Shown: in pieces, positions 34,894-45,683 of the stretch
Layout: every line of letters begins with the position of its first letter
How positions within the stretch are numbered: the first letter of the stretch is position 1
From: Lagierella sp.
Lineage (GTDB): Bacteria > Bacillota > Clostridia > Tissierellales > Peptoniphilaceae
Assembly: GCF_029983815.1 (NCBI RefSeq)
Contig: NZ_JASBYU010000004.1
Coordinates: 53,536-117,535, forward strand
DNA length: 64,000 bases
Direction of reading: 5' to 3'
Notes under the pieces: model-generated
Told to the model about the DNA's origin: nothing
What the model saw: only the letters and a program-made list of their open reading frames with translations
Databases searched by the model: none
Translations under genes and position numbers: made by a program

Positions 34894-36099
34894 ATGAACT
34901 GTCTATACAAAGAAATTTTACCGAATATGTACTATATTGGAGCAAATGACAGGGAAACTGAACTATTTGAAAATATGTTGCCTATTCCTAGGGGTGTTTC
35001 CTATAATGCTTATTTGATTAAGGATGAAAAAACCTGTCTATTAGACACCATCAGAATCAATAAGTCAGGGGGATTTTTACCAAATGTTAGAAAGATTTTA
35101 GATGGTAGAAATTTAGACTATCTTGTGATTCAACATATGGAACCGGATCATTCTGGATGTATTAACGATATTTTAGAATGCTATCCAGATGTAATTTTTG
35201 TCGGTAATAAAAAGACTAAGGGAATGTTATATGACCTGTTAGAACTTGAGCCAGAAGAGGATAAGTTTATTGAAGTTTCTGAAGGAGATGTACTTAAACT
35301 TGGCGAAAGAGAGCTACACTTTGTAATGACACCAATGGTTCACTGGCCTGAGTCCATGGTTAGCTATGAACCCCATGACAAGGTTCTGTTCTCCCAGGAT
35401 ATATTTGGAGGCTTTGGAACATTAGATGGTGCAATTTTTGATGATCAAGCTGATTATTCTGTCTTCCAATCGGAAACTAGACGCTACTATTCAAATATAG
35501 TTGGAAAATATTCCATGATGGCAGCAAAGGCTGTGGATAAGGTAAAAAAATTGGATATTGATATAATTTGTCCTGTCCATGGTTTTGTATGGAGAAAGAA
35601 TCCTGAAATAATAATTGAGGACTATAGAAGATGGGCCAACTATGAAGTGGAAGATGGAGTTGTAATTGCATATGGCTCAATGTATGGTAACACTGAATCC
35701 ATGGCGGACCACCTTGCCCAATTCCTTGCAGAAGAAGGGGTAAAAAACATAAAGGTGTATGATGTTTCTAAGACCCATTTTTCATATATTCTATCAGAAG
35801 TATGGAAGTATAAGGGACTTATCCTAGGCTCGGCGACCTATGACAGCTCAGTGTATCCAAATATGTACAGCCTATTAAATATCCTAAAGCATAACAAGAT
35901 TAAAAATCATGTTCTAGGAATTTTTGGATCCTATGGCTGGAGCGGTGGAGGAGTCAAATCCCTACTGGAATTTAGAGAAGATAGTAAATTTGATCCAATA
36001 GAAACCACTGTAGAAGCAAGGGGTACAATGCATGATGAGGATTTAGAAGGACTAAGAAAAATGGCAAAGGAAATGGCCGAAAAACTTAAAGAAAAGTAA
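34894..36099 (+). CDS. fprA: FprA-type flavodiiron protein (oxygen/nitric oxide reductase)
   Basis: The 401-residue protein has an MBL domain with di-iron ligands (QHMEPDHSG, PMVHWPESM, SQDIFGGFGTLDGAIFDDQ, CPVHGFVW) and a C-terminal flavodoxin domain starting AYGSMYGNTESMADHL with FGSYGWSGGG. These enzymes reduce O2 to water and/or NO to N2O in anaerobes, with electrons from rubredoxin. No fused rubredoxin is present. It probably protects the oxygen-sensitive enzymes encoded nearby. Confidence 0.93.
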   Translation: MNCLYKEILPNMYYIGANDRETELFENMLPIPRGVSYNAYLIKDEKTCLLDTIRINKSGGFLPNVRKILDGRNLDYLVIQHMEPDHSGCINDILECYPDVIFVGNKKTKGMLYDLLELEPEEDKFIEVSEGDVLKLGERELHFVMTPMVHWPESMVSYEPHDKVLFSQDIFGGFGTLDGAIFDDQADYSVFQSETRRYYSNIVGKYSMMAAKAVDKVKKLDIDIICPVHGFVWRKNPEIIIEDYRRWANYEVEDGVVIAYGSMYGNTESMADHLAQFLAEEGVKNIKVYDVSKTHFSYILSEVWKYKGLILGSATYDSSVYPNMYSLLNILKHNKIKNHVLGIFGSYGWSGGGVKSLLEFREDSKFDPIETTVEARGTMHDEDLEGLRKMAKEMAEKLKEK

Positions 36100-36127
36100 A
36101 TATTACAAAAGGATTATAAAAAACAGT

Positions 36128-36153
36128 AAGCGCTCTAGATTGAGCGCTTTTTA
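36128..36153. terminator. Terminator between convergent fprA and ABC genes
   Basis: AGCGCTC and GAGCGCT form a stem around TAGATT, followed by TTTTT on the plus strand and A-rich sequence for the opposite direction. Confidence 0.85.
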
Positions 36154-36987
36154 AGTGAAAATTTCAAAATATATCTCTTTTAAGGAGTCTTTTAAATTTT
36201 GAATGTTTATTATTTCTATGTCATTAACAAAAAGGATTTTTAAAACCCCATTAAGGTCTTTTTGATCTATTATGAGCTTATCTTTGGAATGTAGGAAATG
36301 ATTTTTATTCAAAATATCGAAGGATTTACTATCATCACTGGATTCAATCTTCAATAGTTGGGATGAATAGGACTTAAATTCGATTATTTTGCCATCTTTT
36401 AAAAATAAGATATCATCGGTTAAATCATTTATGTCATCTAATATATGGGAGGATAAAAGAATTCCCTTGGTTTTACTCAAATTTAGTAAAAGTTCTTTCA
36501 TCTTTTTAACTGAACTAGGATCAAGTCCAGAAAGAGGCTCATCCAAAAGTATATATTCAGTATCTGGAAGTATTGAGAGTGCTATCATGGTTCTATTTTT
36601 CATTCCAAGACTATAAGTTCCAATTTTATTCTTATAGAAGTGAGATATTTCCGTTAAATTTGCGACTTTATCAATTTTTTCATAGTTGATATTATAAGTT
36701 TTTGCGACATATTTCATATAGTCTATAGCAGCTATTTCAGGGTCTAAAATAGAGGAGTCTCCTAAGAATGTTAGATTTTCTAGAATTTTCCTATTGTTGA
36801 TTTCCTTGTCATCTATAATAATGGAACCATCGGCTTTAAGCTGTTGGGAAATACAATTTAATAGAGTTGTTTTACCTGCACCATTTGGTGCTACTAAAGC
36901 TTTTATTCCCTTCTCCAAGCCAAAGGAAACACCCTTTAAAACTGGATTTTTATTATATTTAAAATTAAGATTTGTAATTTTAAGCAT
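36151..36987 (-). CDS. ABC transporter ATP-binding protein
   Basis: The 278-residue ATPase has Walker A APNGAGKTTLL, the signature TYSLGMKNR, Walker B YILLDEPLSGLDP, and the switch His in LSSHILDD. The signature is slightly divergent (SLGMK for SGGQ), as in ABC-2 type exporters. It overlaps the end of the permease by 8 nt, so the two form one transporter. The C-terminal ~80 residues are a variable domain. Substrate unknown. Confidence 0.88.
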   Translation of the reverse strand: MLKITNLNFKYNKNPVLKGVSFGLEKGIKALVAPNGAGKTTLLNCISQQLKADGSIIIDDKEINNRKILENLTFLGDSSILDPEIAAIDYMKYVAKTYNINYEKIDKVANLTEISHFYKNKIGTYSLGMKNRTMIALSILPDTEYILLDEPLSGLDPSSVKKMKELLLNLSKTKGILLSSHILDDINDLTDDILFLKDGKIIEFKSYSSQLLKIESSDDSKSFDILNKNHFLHSKDKLIIDQKDLNGVLKILFVNDIEIINIQNLKDSLKEIYFEIFT

Positions 36988-39469
36988 AGGTCCTCCTCAA
37001 ATTTTTTAAGCTAAAAATATTCAAAATTAATGCACAAATAGCAAGCAGTATTAAACCCAATATTAAATTAAAGGAATCTCTTCCATGATAATTTCTTAAA
37101 AATCCAGATAATATACCATCGCTATCCAAATATGTCATTGGAGAGATAAAAGAATATTTTGAAAAATATGCTAGAATTATTCCAATGACCATTATTACAA
37201 AATATAATCCTATTAGAGTCTTATTTTTAAAAATTAGACTTAAAAAGACCAATAAGGAAGTGATAAATGATATACCTAAGCTGGATAAAAGGACATTTAA
37301 TAGTAGGTACTTTCCTAGGGATATAAATTTATAACTATTTTTAAATGTAATGGCTACAGGATGATTTGCATTACCAAAGCCATAAAATAGTCCAGAAAAT
37401 AGGAAGATAATGCCAATTATAGAAAGAAATATGACGAGACTAGGCACAAAACTTCCAATGAAAGATTTTATATACACCTTGCCCAACTTTTCTTTTAGAG
37501 AGAGCTTAAATTTTATATGATTCCTTTTCCACAAAAATACATTTGTAATAAGTGAAATTATTACCATTAAGAGCAAACCTAGCTTAATATGAAAGAAATT
37601 ATACAAAAAAGCAAAGGCATCATTATTTTTAATAAGGCCAGTATAGAAGTACTCCATAATAAGGTAGTCTAATTTAATGTAGTTATTTGAATCAAAATTT
37701 GAGAAAATAGGACCTAGGAAAGTTTTAGGTGTTGGAAGGTTTCTCTTCTCATATTCACTAACATAGTCTATATTTAACGGTATGGTCTTATCTGACAGTT
37801 CCATGTCCCTTAGCATTGTATTATATAGGAGTAGGGGATGATTTTTTATAGCCTCCTTCTCCAAATTATAATATTTTTTAGGATCTTTATCTCTATTTGA
37901 AAAGGCTAACAAGTGTTCATATCTAATTCTTGATTCATCTAATATATTTTTTTGTTCTTCTAGTTCTGTTTCTTCATAATAATCCAATTCCATTTTTTCA
38001 TCTTCATCCAGATGAGCCCTTTTTTCATCGGTTAGTCCTCTAACACTGTTGAAGGTTTCATGATGATTTTCTAAGACTTTACTTTGATAGTCATAGTCCT
38101 TTTTATAGGATTTGAGATTTATTTCAAAATTATTATTGAAAAACGCTAAGTGCTCATTATTCATTGACGAAAGGACACTTGTGAAAAGTAGTGGAATTAG
38201 GAGTATATAGGGGCAGTACTTTACAAAGTAATACTTAGTATAAAAGGAAATAGTAAAAGGTTTTCTTATTATTAGTTCAGACCACCTGGACTTTGATTCC
38301 TTAATTTCTATAAATATGGAAAGTTTTAAGCATAAAATTGCCAGGATAATACCAAATAAAAGTTTTAGCCAATCTATAGCCACAAGGTCTGAAAAATTTA
38401 GCTTTTTTATTATATTTACAAGGCCCATTGGATGATTAACTAACCCTTTCATTATATTAAAATTAATAAGTTGAGAAATGAATAACATAGCCGCTAGAAT
38501 AAAAATTAGAACCTTAAAGTAAAACCTATTAAATAGATTTGATAATAGATTGAACACGGCTGAAAATATGGTTGTCAATATAATAAATATAGTTCCCTTG
38601 TATATAAAGATTCCTATAGGTTTTTCAGTAATATAAGTGGTTAATCAATCGATGATCTGTGGATTAAAGTATATATAGTCAAAAGGTCCAATTCCAGAGC
38701 CAAATATCCATGAGAGTAGGCCAAGGAATAAAAAAATACTTGTACAGAAAATTAAAACAATAGTAGCGTAAAAGAGCGAAGCCTTAAGTTTTAAAACAAA
38801 TAGATTTTCCTTTAGCTTTAAAGCGATTTTGTCCTGTTTTAAGACAAATGCCCCAATTAAAGAGACAATGATGAGTATTGGGGCAGAAAAGAGATAATCA
38901 GACTTTCTTGCAATTATGGAATTTAAATATACTTTGCCATTTTCGTCCAGTACTTCTACCTTGCTATTACTTAAATAATCATATCGCTTAGCTAAAAAAG
39001 TCATATCCCCTGGTTCAAGTAGGCTATAGGACTTGTCCCTGGTACTTTTATAAAAGTCGATTAGCTCCTTTTGTCCTTTCATAAATGCAGGTTTGTTCAT
39101 TTTCTTTGCAGGCACTTTTTCTATAAATCCTGATGCGGGGATTTCTTCTTGAGAAAAGGATTGTATAATTTCTGAAATTATATTATTTAATGTTAAATAG
39201 TACTCTATTTCCTCAATTGTATTCTCGTCTTCTTTTAAATAATCAAAGTCATTATCAGTATTTTCACCGTATATAAGGGCATTATAATCCCTTAAAGAAA
39301 GACTTTTACTTAAAACTTTATTCAAATTATCTTCAATTCCAACATATAAGTCTATTTCTTTGTCCTCCAGACTATACTTTTCTCCAGTGAAGACAATAAT
39401 ACTCAAAATTAAAGAAATTATTAGCAGACAGATATGTATCTTATTTTGTAAAAATCTTTTAATAGTCAT
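36980..39469 (-). pseudogene. ABC-2 type permease, two-half protein interrupted by one in-frame TGA
   Basis: One frame runs from ATG at 39469 (GAGGAG upstream) to 36980, broken only by TGA at 38645-38647 (codon 275); the next 22 codons and the remaining frame are open, giving about 829 residues. Both halves have the same plan: an N-terminal membrane helix, a charged extracellular region of ~170 residues, then several membrane helices. The gene thus looks like a fused duplicate permease. The second half has no proper ribosome-binding site at its first possible start (TTG 38578). The TGA probably replaced TGG or CGA. No convincing SECIS-like hairpin follows, so selenocysteine is unlikely. Confidence 0.7.
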
Positions 39470-39603
39470 AATTACTCCTCAGAATTATTTAAAAGTCCAA
39501 ACCATTTAATATTTACTATATTATAACACACCATAGGTTGAAATCATAAAATTATTAAAAAAATCCATCCCAAACCTATCCTCACCAAATTGAAATCCGT
39601 ACA

Positions 39604-39628
39604 CAAAAAAGGGCCGGTTTCCCAGCCC
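39604..39628 (-). terminator. Terminator after fdhA
   Basis: On the minus strand GGGC and GCCC pair around a short loop and are followed by TTTTTT. It closes the formate dehydrogenase operon. Confidence 0.8.
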
Positions 39629-39635
39629 ATTTTGT

Positions 39636-42377
39636 TTACTTTGTTATAACTGCTTTGTCATCTAGGTAGTCTGGCAATCTTAGGTTATCCGGTTCATGGT
39701 CGGATTTCTTAATATTTACCGCTGCCACCTTATATTCTGCCGTCATGGTCATAGGGTCGTAGGCGTCGTTGGTAACTTCATTGACTGGAGACTCCCAATA
39801 GTGGAAGGTCATCCAAAGCATATTAGGTTTAACTCTGTCTGTAATGGTTACCCTCGTCCAAATTTTACCTCTTCTTGAAGTCACTTCGATTACATCGTGC
39901 TCTTCAAGGCCATACTCCATGGCGGTTATAGGGTTTATCTCCGCAAGTTCGCAAGGTCTAATATCATTTAAAGTATCGGACTTTCTGGTCATAACATTAT
40001 AATGATATAACATTCTACCTGTAGAAAGAACTATTGGATATTCTTCACAGGTCAATTCACCAGGTGCCTTGTATTCAGCTGGCACTAGGCGTCCCATACC
40101 CCTAGCAAAGATTCCCTTGTGTAAGTATTTAGTACCTGGATGTTTTTCAGTAGGACATGGCCATTGAAGTCCCTTCTCATCCATTCTCTCGTAGGTCATA
40201 CCTGCGTAGGAAGCGGCGGACTTTCTTATATCCTCAAATACTTCTTCTGAGTTTTTAAAGTCAAAGCCATTAACTCCCATTTCCTTTGCAATATCGGAGA
40301 TGATCTTCCAGTCAAGTCTAGCTTGTCCTGGAGCTTCTACAGCCTTTCTAACCCTTTGAACTCTTCTTTCGGTGTTAGTAAAGGTACCGTCCTTTTCTGC
40401 ATAGCAGGTTGCAGGAAGAATTATATCTGCAAACTTAGCAGTTGGTGTCATAAATATATCTTGAACTACTAGAAAATCAAGGTTTTCTAAGGATTCTTTA
40501 ACATGGTTTGCATTAGGATCTGTAAGAACGGGATCTTCTCCCATGATATACATAGCCTTTAGATTGCCTTCGTGGGCATTTGCAAACATTTCAGGAATTC
40601 TATAGCCCTTGTTTCTACTTAATTTTGCATTCCAAATCTTTTCGTACTTTTGAATTGTCTTTTCATCATAGGAATTGGCATATCCAGGGAAGTTGTTTGG
40701 AAGAGCCGCCATATCACAGGCCCCTTGTACATTATTTTGACCCCTTATAGGGTTAACCCCTGCAGATTCAAAACCTACATGTCCTGTAATCAGGGCAAGG
40801 TTTGAAAGGGTCATAACATTTTCTGTTCCCGTAGTATGCTCTGTAATACCCAATGTGTAGAAGATTCCTGCCTTCTTAGAAGAAGTATAGATATGGGCAA
40901 CTTCAACAAGTTTATCATAGTCTATTCCAGTAATCTTTTCTACCATTTCCCTGTCATATTTGGAAACTACTTTTTTAAGTTCATCAAAACCTTCCACTCT
41001 CTCTTCAATGTACTCGTGGTCAATTAGGTCTTCGTCTATGATTATCTTCATAAGACCGTTGATTAAAGCCACATCGGAGCCAGAGTTTAAAGGTAGCCAA
41101 ACGTCAGCCATGGCTGCAAGTTCTGTTCTTCTTGGGTCTATAACTATAAGCTTAGTACCGTTGTATTTAACAGCCCTTTTCATCTTATTACCTATGATTG
41201 GGTGAGCCTCTGTAGCGTTAGAACCTATTATGAAAAGCACATCCGCATCTTCAATTTCGCCAATGGAGTTTGTCATAGCTCCACTTCCAAGTGTTGTTGC
41301 AAGACCTGCAACTGTAGGAGCATGTCAGGTCCTTGCGCAGTGATCTACGTTGTTGGTTCCAAGGGCAACCCTCATAAACTTCTGGAAGGTATAGTTGTCT
41401 TCGTTGGTAGTTCTTGCAGAACTCAAACCAGCCAAGGCGTCAGAACCATACTCTTCTTTAATTCTTGTAAAGTTTTCTGCTACTGTCTTTAGAGCTTCAT
41501 TCCAAGAGATAGGTACAAATTCTCCATCTACCTTCTTTAGTGGAGTCTTCAGTCTATCAGGACTATTTATCAAGTCGATATGACTTCTACCCTTAACACA
41601 TAGAGAAGTTCCATTTACAACGGCATCTTCAGTAGGGGTAACTCCGATTACCTTTCCATCTTTAACATTTAAATCAAAGGTACAACCGGTTCCACAGAAA
41701 GGACAAGTTGTTCTTACCTTTTTATCAATCTCCCAAGGTCTAGTACCAATAAAGTGTTTGTTTAAGATGGCACCAGTAGGACATACGGAAATACATTGTC
41801 CACAAAGTCTACAGTTTTCGTCTGAAAGAGGTAGGTCAAAACCTGCTGCAATCTTGGATTCAAAGCCCCTTGAAACAAAGTCGATTGCAGTGGTAACTTG
41901 TACCTCTTTACAAACCCTAACACATTTACCACAAAGAATACACTTTGATTGGTCCCTGAGTAGTACAGGGTTTCGAGCCTCTACTTCATAATTTTTCTTT
42001 TCACCGTGGAAACTAGGTCTTACATTATATTCATAGGCTAGGTCTTGAAGCTCACATTCACCTGTTTTACCACAGGTCAAACAGTCTTCAACGGGATGGT
42101 TTGAAAGAAGTAAATCCAAAACAGTTCTTCTGGTCTTTTGAACAGTTTCCGTATTTGTTCTAACTACCATACCATCCGTAGCTTTAGTACAGCAAGTTGC
42201 TACAAGGTTTCTAAACCCTTCAACCTCCACAACACACATCCTACAACCACCGAAGTGGGATAGGTTGTCGTCGTGGCATAGAGTAGGAATCCTTGCGCCG
42301 GCTTGCCTACAGGCATCTAAGAGCAAAGTGCCTTCTTCGACCTCTATGTCCACTCCATCTATATTGAGTTTTATCAT
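39636..42377 (-). CDS. fdhA: Formate dehydrogenase catalytic subunit, UGA-encoded selenocysteine
   Basis: The frame from ATG 42377 to 39636 encodes 913 residues with in-frame TGA at 41325-41327 (residue 351). Its context HCART-U-HAPTVAGLATTLG is the active-site Sec of selenium formate dehydrogenases. A hairpin GTTGCA-GGTCT-TGCAAC begins 13 nt after the UGA with a GGU loop: a bacterial SECIS. The N-terminus has a [2Fe-2S] domain (CHDDNLSHFGGCRMC), then a His/Cys cluster, two CxxCxxCxxxC ferredoxin motifs and CPFCGTGC for a fourth type of cluster; the bis-MGD molybdenum/tungsten domain follows. Operon partners are HylA/B/C-like, so it probably exchanges electrons between formate, NAD and ferredoxin. 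Cytosolic; no Tat signal. Confidence 0.95.
41295..41327 (-). promoter_or_regulatory. UGA and SECIS hairpin of fdhA
   Basis: TGA (41327-41325) is followed after 12 nt by GTTGCA-GGTCT-TGCAAC, a perfect 6-bp stem whose loop begins GGU, 19 nt past the UGA. The same loop distance occurs in the grdH-like gene of this window. Confidence 0.85.
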
Positions 42378-42386
42378 AATCTCACC

Positions 42387-42842
42387 TTACCAAATCTCTC
42401 TATATCCTACATTAAGATACATTTCTTCAAGTCTTGTCTTATGAAGCTTTTCCATATTTTTAAGATTTGTAAAAACCTCTTTTTTATCAGCCTCAGCAGA
42501 AGCATCCGCTAGGGACTGATACATCAACATGGCATCTTCTTCCCTTTTTATTGCCAAGGCGATGGCGTCGGGAAAACTCATATCCGTACTGAGTTTAGGC
42601 GCATCTAAGGTCTCTGCAATCTCATAGTCTACAGGTTGATTGATGCTCATGTTCTTTCCCTCAGCCTCTCTATAGCTGATTAAGAATTTCTTATGGTCCA
42701 ATTCCTCATTAGCAAGATCTGTAAAAGTCTTCTTAAGGGTCTTATCTTCAAGTTTATTTGCTGCTTCCAGATAGAAAGTGTAGGAAGCTTCCTCTTCTTC
42801 AATAGCAAAATCTATTACTTTTTTAAAATCTTCTTTATTCAT
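42387..42842 (-). CDS. Ferritin-like/rubrerythrin-type di-iron protein in the formate dehydrogenase operon
   Basis: The 151-residue four-helix protein has EEEEASYTFYLEAA, LANEELDHKKFL, AIKREEDAMLMYQSLA and FTNLKNMEKLHKTRLEEMY, i.e. paired E and ExxH motifs of a ferritin-like di-iron site. No rubredoxin-type Cys4 domain is present. I choose ATG at 42842, which overlaps the stop of the HylA-like gene; an in-frame ATG at 42881 lies inside that gene. Its role may be protection of the complex against peroxide/oxygen, or iron supply. Confidence 0.8.
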   Translation of the reverse strand: MNKEDFKKVIDFAIEEEEASYTFYLEAANKLEDKTLKKTFTDLANEELDHKKFLISYREAEGKNMSINQPVDYEIAETLDAPKLSTDMSFPDAIALAIKREEDAMLMYQSLADASAEADKKEVFTNLKNMEKLHKTRLEEMYLNVGYREIW

Positions 42843-43803
42843 TTTCACCCTCGTCAAGTCTTTCCATTTTTTCATAGACATTGTCTAGGTTTAAAGCTTG
42901 TGACCACTTAACCTCAACAAATTCATTACCTTCATCATCATTGTAGAACTTCTTATATGGCTTATGTGGAACATCCACATATTCAAGCTCTGTTAAAAGT
43001 CTTCCCCTTAAACACAAAGGTCTGCCATTTTGTGGGCTACCTGCCTCAACGGCCACAACCTTACCTCTGTTCATAATAAGGTTCATATTGCAACCATAGT
43101 CACAGGACTTACACTTAACCTCTTTAACAGTTCTTTCCCAAGTCCTTCCCTCCCTATAGGATCTTCTATCTACAAGGGCTCCAACAGGACATTCTACAAC
43201 ACATCTATTACAAGATACACAACCGGATTTTTCCATTGCAGTATCATAATCTGCAATTATCTTAGTTTCAAAACCTCGATTACCAAACTGTAAGATATTT
43301 CTGTCAGGAACTACAGCACAGGTTCTAACACACTTACCGCAAAGAATACACTTTGATTCATCCCTAAGGATGTAAGGACTGGAGCTGTCAGTAAACCCAG
43401 CCTCTTCAGAACCCCTTCTTGCACCATCATGTTCTCTAAACTTTACATCATATCTATAGGCATAGTCCTGAAGCTTACACTTACCATTACTTGAACAAGT
43501 CAAACAATCAGAAGGGTGATTGTCTAAATATAATCTAAGCAATGTCTTTCTAATACTAACAACCAAAGGACTTTCAGTATGAACCGCCATACCCTCAGTT
43601 GCAGTGGTAGAACAAGCTGTAACAGGCTTATTAAATCCGTCAATTTCAACTACACACATACGGCAGGAGGACACTACAGGAAGTTCCTTACTATAGCATA
43701 GAGTAGGAATTTCAATACCTGCCCTTTTTGCAGCCTCAACTAAATTCATTCCCTCAGGTACCCTTACCTTTTTACCGTCAATAGTTAAACTAATAAATTT
43801 CAT
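42835..43803 (-). CDS. HylA-like iron-sulfur subunit (NuoG N-terminal type)
   Basis: From ATG at 43803 (AGGTGATAGA upstream) this 322-residue protein has a [2Fe-2S] domain (CYSKELPVVSSCRMC), CLTCSSNGKC, two [4Fe-4S] motifs (CILCGKCVRTC; CVSCNRCVVEC) and a last CKSCDYGC near the C-terminus. It matches the short NuoG/HydA-like HylA of electron-bifurcating formate dehydrogenases, lacking any hydrogenase H-cluster or molybdopterin domain. It would carry electrons between HylB and FdhA. Confidence 0.85.
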   Translation of the reverse strand: MKFISLTIDGKKVRVPEGMNLVEAAKRAGIEIPTLCYSKELPVVSSCRMCVVEIDGFNKPVTACSTTATEGMAVHTESPLVVSIRKTLLRLYLDNHPSDCLTCSSNGKCKLQDYAYRYDVKFREHDGARRGSEEAGFTDSSSPYILRDESKCILCGKCVRTCAVVPDRNILQFGNRGFETKIIADYDTAMEKSGCVSCNRCVVECPVGALVDRRSYREGRTWERTVKEVKCKSCDYGCNMNLIMNRGKVVAVEAGSPQNGRPLCLRGRLLTELEYVDVPHKPYKKFYNDDEGNEFVEVKWSQALNLDNVYEKMERLDEGENE

Positions 43804-43811
43804 TCTATCAC

Positions 43812-45683
43812 CTACTTGAACACAACTGAATTGGTTGGACAAACTTCCATACAGTTACCACATTTAATACAAGCATCTTGATTGATAACATGAAGTTTTT
43901 TAACTTCTCCTTCAATACAATTAACAGGGCATTCCCTCTTACATCTAGTACAACCGATGCAAGTGTCGGAAATAAAGTAGGATAATAGGTTTTTACAGTG
44001 ATGAGCAGGACATCTCTTTTCCTTAACATGGGCCTCATACTCATCTCTAAAATACCTTAAAGTAGATAAAACAGGGTTTGGAGCAGATTGACCAAGACCG
44101 CATAGAGAAGAGATCTTAATGGTGTTTCCTAACTCTTCAAGAGTGTCAATATCCTCCATGGTTCCATTACCTTCAGTAATCCTCTCTAAGATTTCCAACA
44201 TTCTCTTAGTTCCCTCTCTACAAGGAGTACATTTACCACAGGATTCATCTACGGTAAATTCAAGGAAGAACCTTGCAATGTCCACCATACAAGTGTCCTC
44301 GTCCATAACAATCATTCCACCAGAACCCATCATGGATCCCAAAGCAGTTAAGTTGTCATAGTCAATAGGAGTATCAAGATAGTCCTTGGTGATACAACCT
44401 CCAGAAGGACCTCCGGTTTGAACCGCCTTAAACTCCTTGTCATCTATAATTCCACCACCGATATCGTAGATTATCTCCCTAAGAGTAGTTCCCATAGGAA
44501 CCTCTATAATACCAGTTCTCTTAATATTTCCACCAAGGGTGAACACCTTAGTACCCTTAGATTTTTCAGTACCAATACTGTTAAACCAACTAGCACCTCT
44601 AAATATAATCTGTGCCACATTAGCGTAGGTTTCAACATTGTTGATTAAAGTAGGCTTACCCCATAGACCTTCATTTGCTGGGAAAGGAGGTTTATTTCTA
44701 GGAATACCCCTCTTACCTTCTATAGATTCAATAAGGGCCATCTCCTCACCACATACAAAAGCTCCCGCACCAAGTCTAAGTTCCAAGTCAAAGGAGAAAC
44801 CACTACCCATTATATTGTTACCAAGAAGATTTAACTCCTTAGCCTTAGCAATACTTCTTTCAAGTAGAGCAACAGCAGAAGGATATTCCGCTCTAATATA
44901 GATATAACCTTGACTTGCACCAATTGCATAAGCAGCTATAGTCATGGCCTCAATAACCGCATATGGGTCACCTTCAAGAATGGACCTATCCATAAATGCA
45001 CCAGGGTCTCCTTCGTCTGCATTACAAATAACATATTTAGGACTTCCAGTAGCATCTTTAGTAAATTGCCACTTCATACCAGTAGGGAAACCTCCACCAC
45101 CACGACCACGAAGACCACTTTCCTTTATAACGTCAATAACCTCTTGAGGATTCATCTTTGTCAAAGCCTTTTCTAAGCCTCTGTAACCGTCTAGAGCTAT
45201 GTATTCCTCAATAGAATTAGGATTTACTAAACCACAGTTCTTATGGGCGATTTTCTTTTGCTTTTTATAAAAAGTAGTTTCATAAATAGACTTTAAAACA
45301 TCATCGGTCAAAGTTTCTTGATATAGCAACTCTTCAATGGTGTCATTTCCAATCAAATCCTCTTTAGCAATTCTAATGCCGTCGCCTTCCTTTAAATAAG
45401 CATAGAACTTACCACCAGGATACACAATTGCAATAGGACCTGCCTCACAAAGTCCAAAACATCCTACCCTAACAACGTCAATGGACTTTTCCTTACCCGC
45501 TTCCTTAATAGTCTGTCTAATCTCTTCTTCAATAATATCGGAATGAGAAGATCTACATCCAGTGTCACCACAGATTAGGACTTGCTTTTCATAGATGCTG
45601 TCAACCTCTTCAAAAAGATTAGATCTTAAAGCCATTTGAGGAAGAGTTCTATCCTTAATACTTATAAGTTCTTTTAAATCCAT
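43812..45683 (-). CDS. HylB-like NADH-binding flavoprotein (NuoF/HydB family)
   Basis: The 623-residue protein has an N-terminal thioredoxin-like [2Fe-2S] region (CGDTGC and CFGLCEAGP), the NADH/FMN core (GLRGRGGGGFPTGMKW; CNADEGDPGAFMDRS; GAGAFVCGEEMALIES), the [4Fe-4S] motif ESCGKCTPCREG, and two C-terminal ferredoxin clusters (CIGCTRCKRECP; CIKCGNCMEVCP). It oxidises or reduces NAD(H), with likely flavin-based bifurcation to ferredoxin. TAATG coupling links it to the NuoE-like gene. Confidence 0.92.
   Translation of the reverse strand: MDLKELISIKDRTLPQMALRSNLFEEVDSIYEKQVLICGDTGCRSSHSDIIEEEIRQTIKEAGKEKSIDVVRVGCFGLCEAGPIAIVYPGGKFYAYLKEGDGIRIAKEDLIGNDTIEELLYQETLTDDVLKSIYETTFYKKQKKIAHKNCGLVNPNSIEEYIALDGYRGLEKALTKMNPQEVIDVIKESGLRGRGGGGFPTGMKWQFTKDATGSPKYVICNADEGDPGAFMDRSILEGDPYAVIEAMTIAAYAIGASQGYIYIRAEYPSAVALLERSIAKAKELNLLGNNIMGSGFSFDLELRLGAGAFVCGEEMALIESIEGKRGIPRNKPPFPANEGLWGKPTLINNVETYANVAQIIFRGASWFNSIGTEKSKGTKVFTLGGNIKRTGIIEVPMGTTLREIIYDIGGGIIDDKEFKAVQTGGPSGGCITKDYLDTPIDYDNLTALGSMMGSGGMIVMDEDTCMVDIARFFLEFTVDESCGKCTPCREGTKRMLEILERITEGNGTMEDIDTLEELGNTIKISSLCGLGQSAPNPVLSTLRYFRDEYEAHVKEKRCPAHHCKNLLSYFISDTCIGCTRCKRECPVNCIEGEVKKLHVINQDACIKCGNCMEVCPTNSVVFK

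Noticed and set aside
38645..38647. TGA in the ABC permease as a selenocysteine codon
   Set aside because: No Cys-like context and only a weak AT stem downstream, unlike the clear GGU-loop hairpins of fdhA, the grd gene and yidD.
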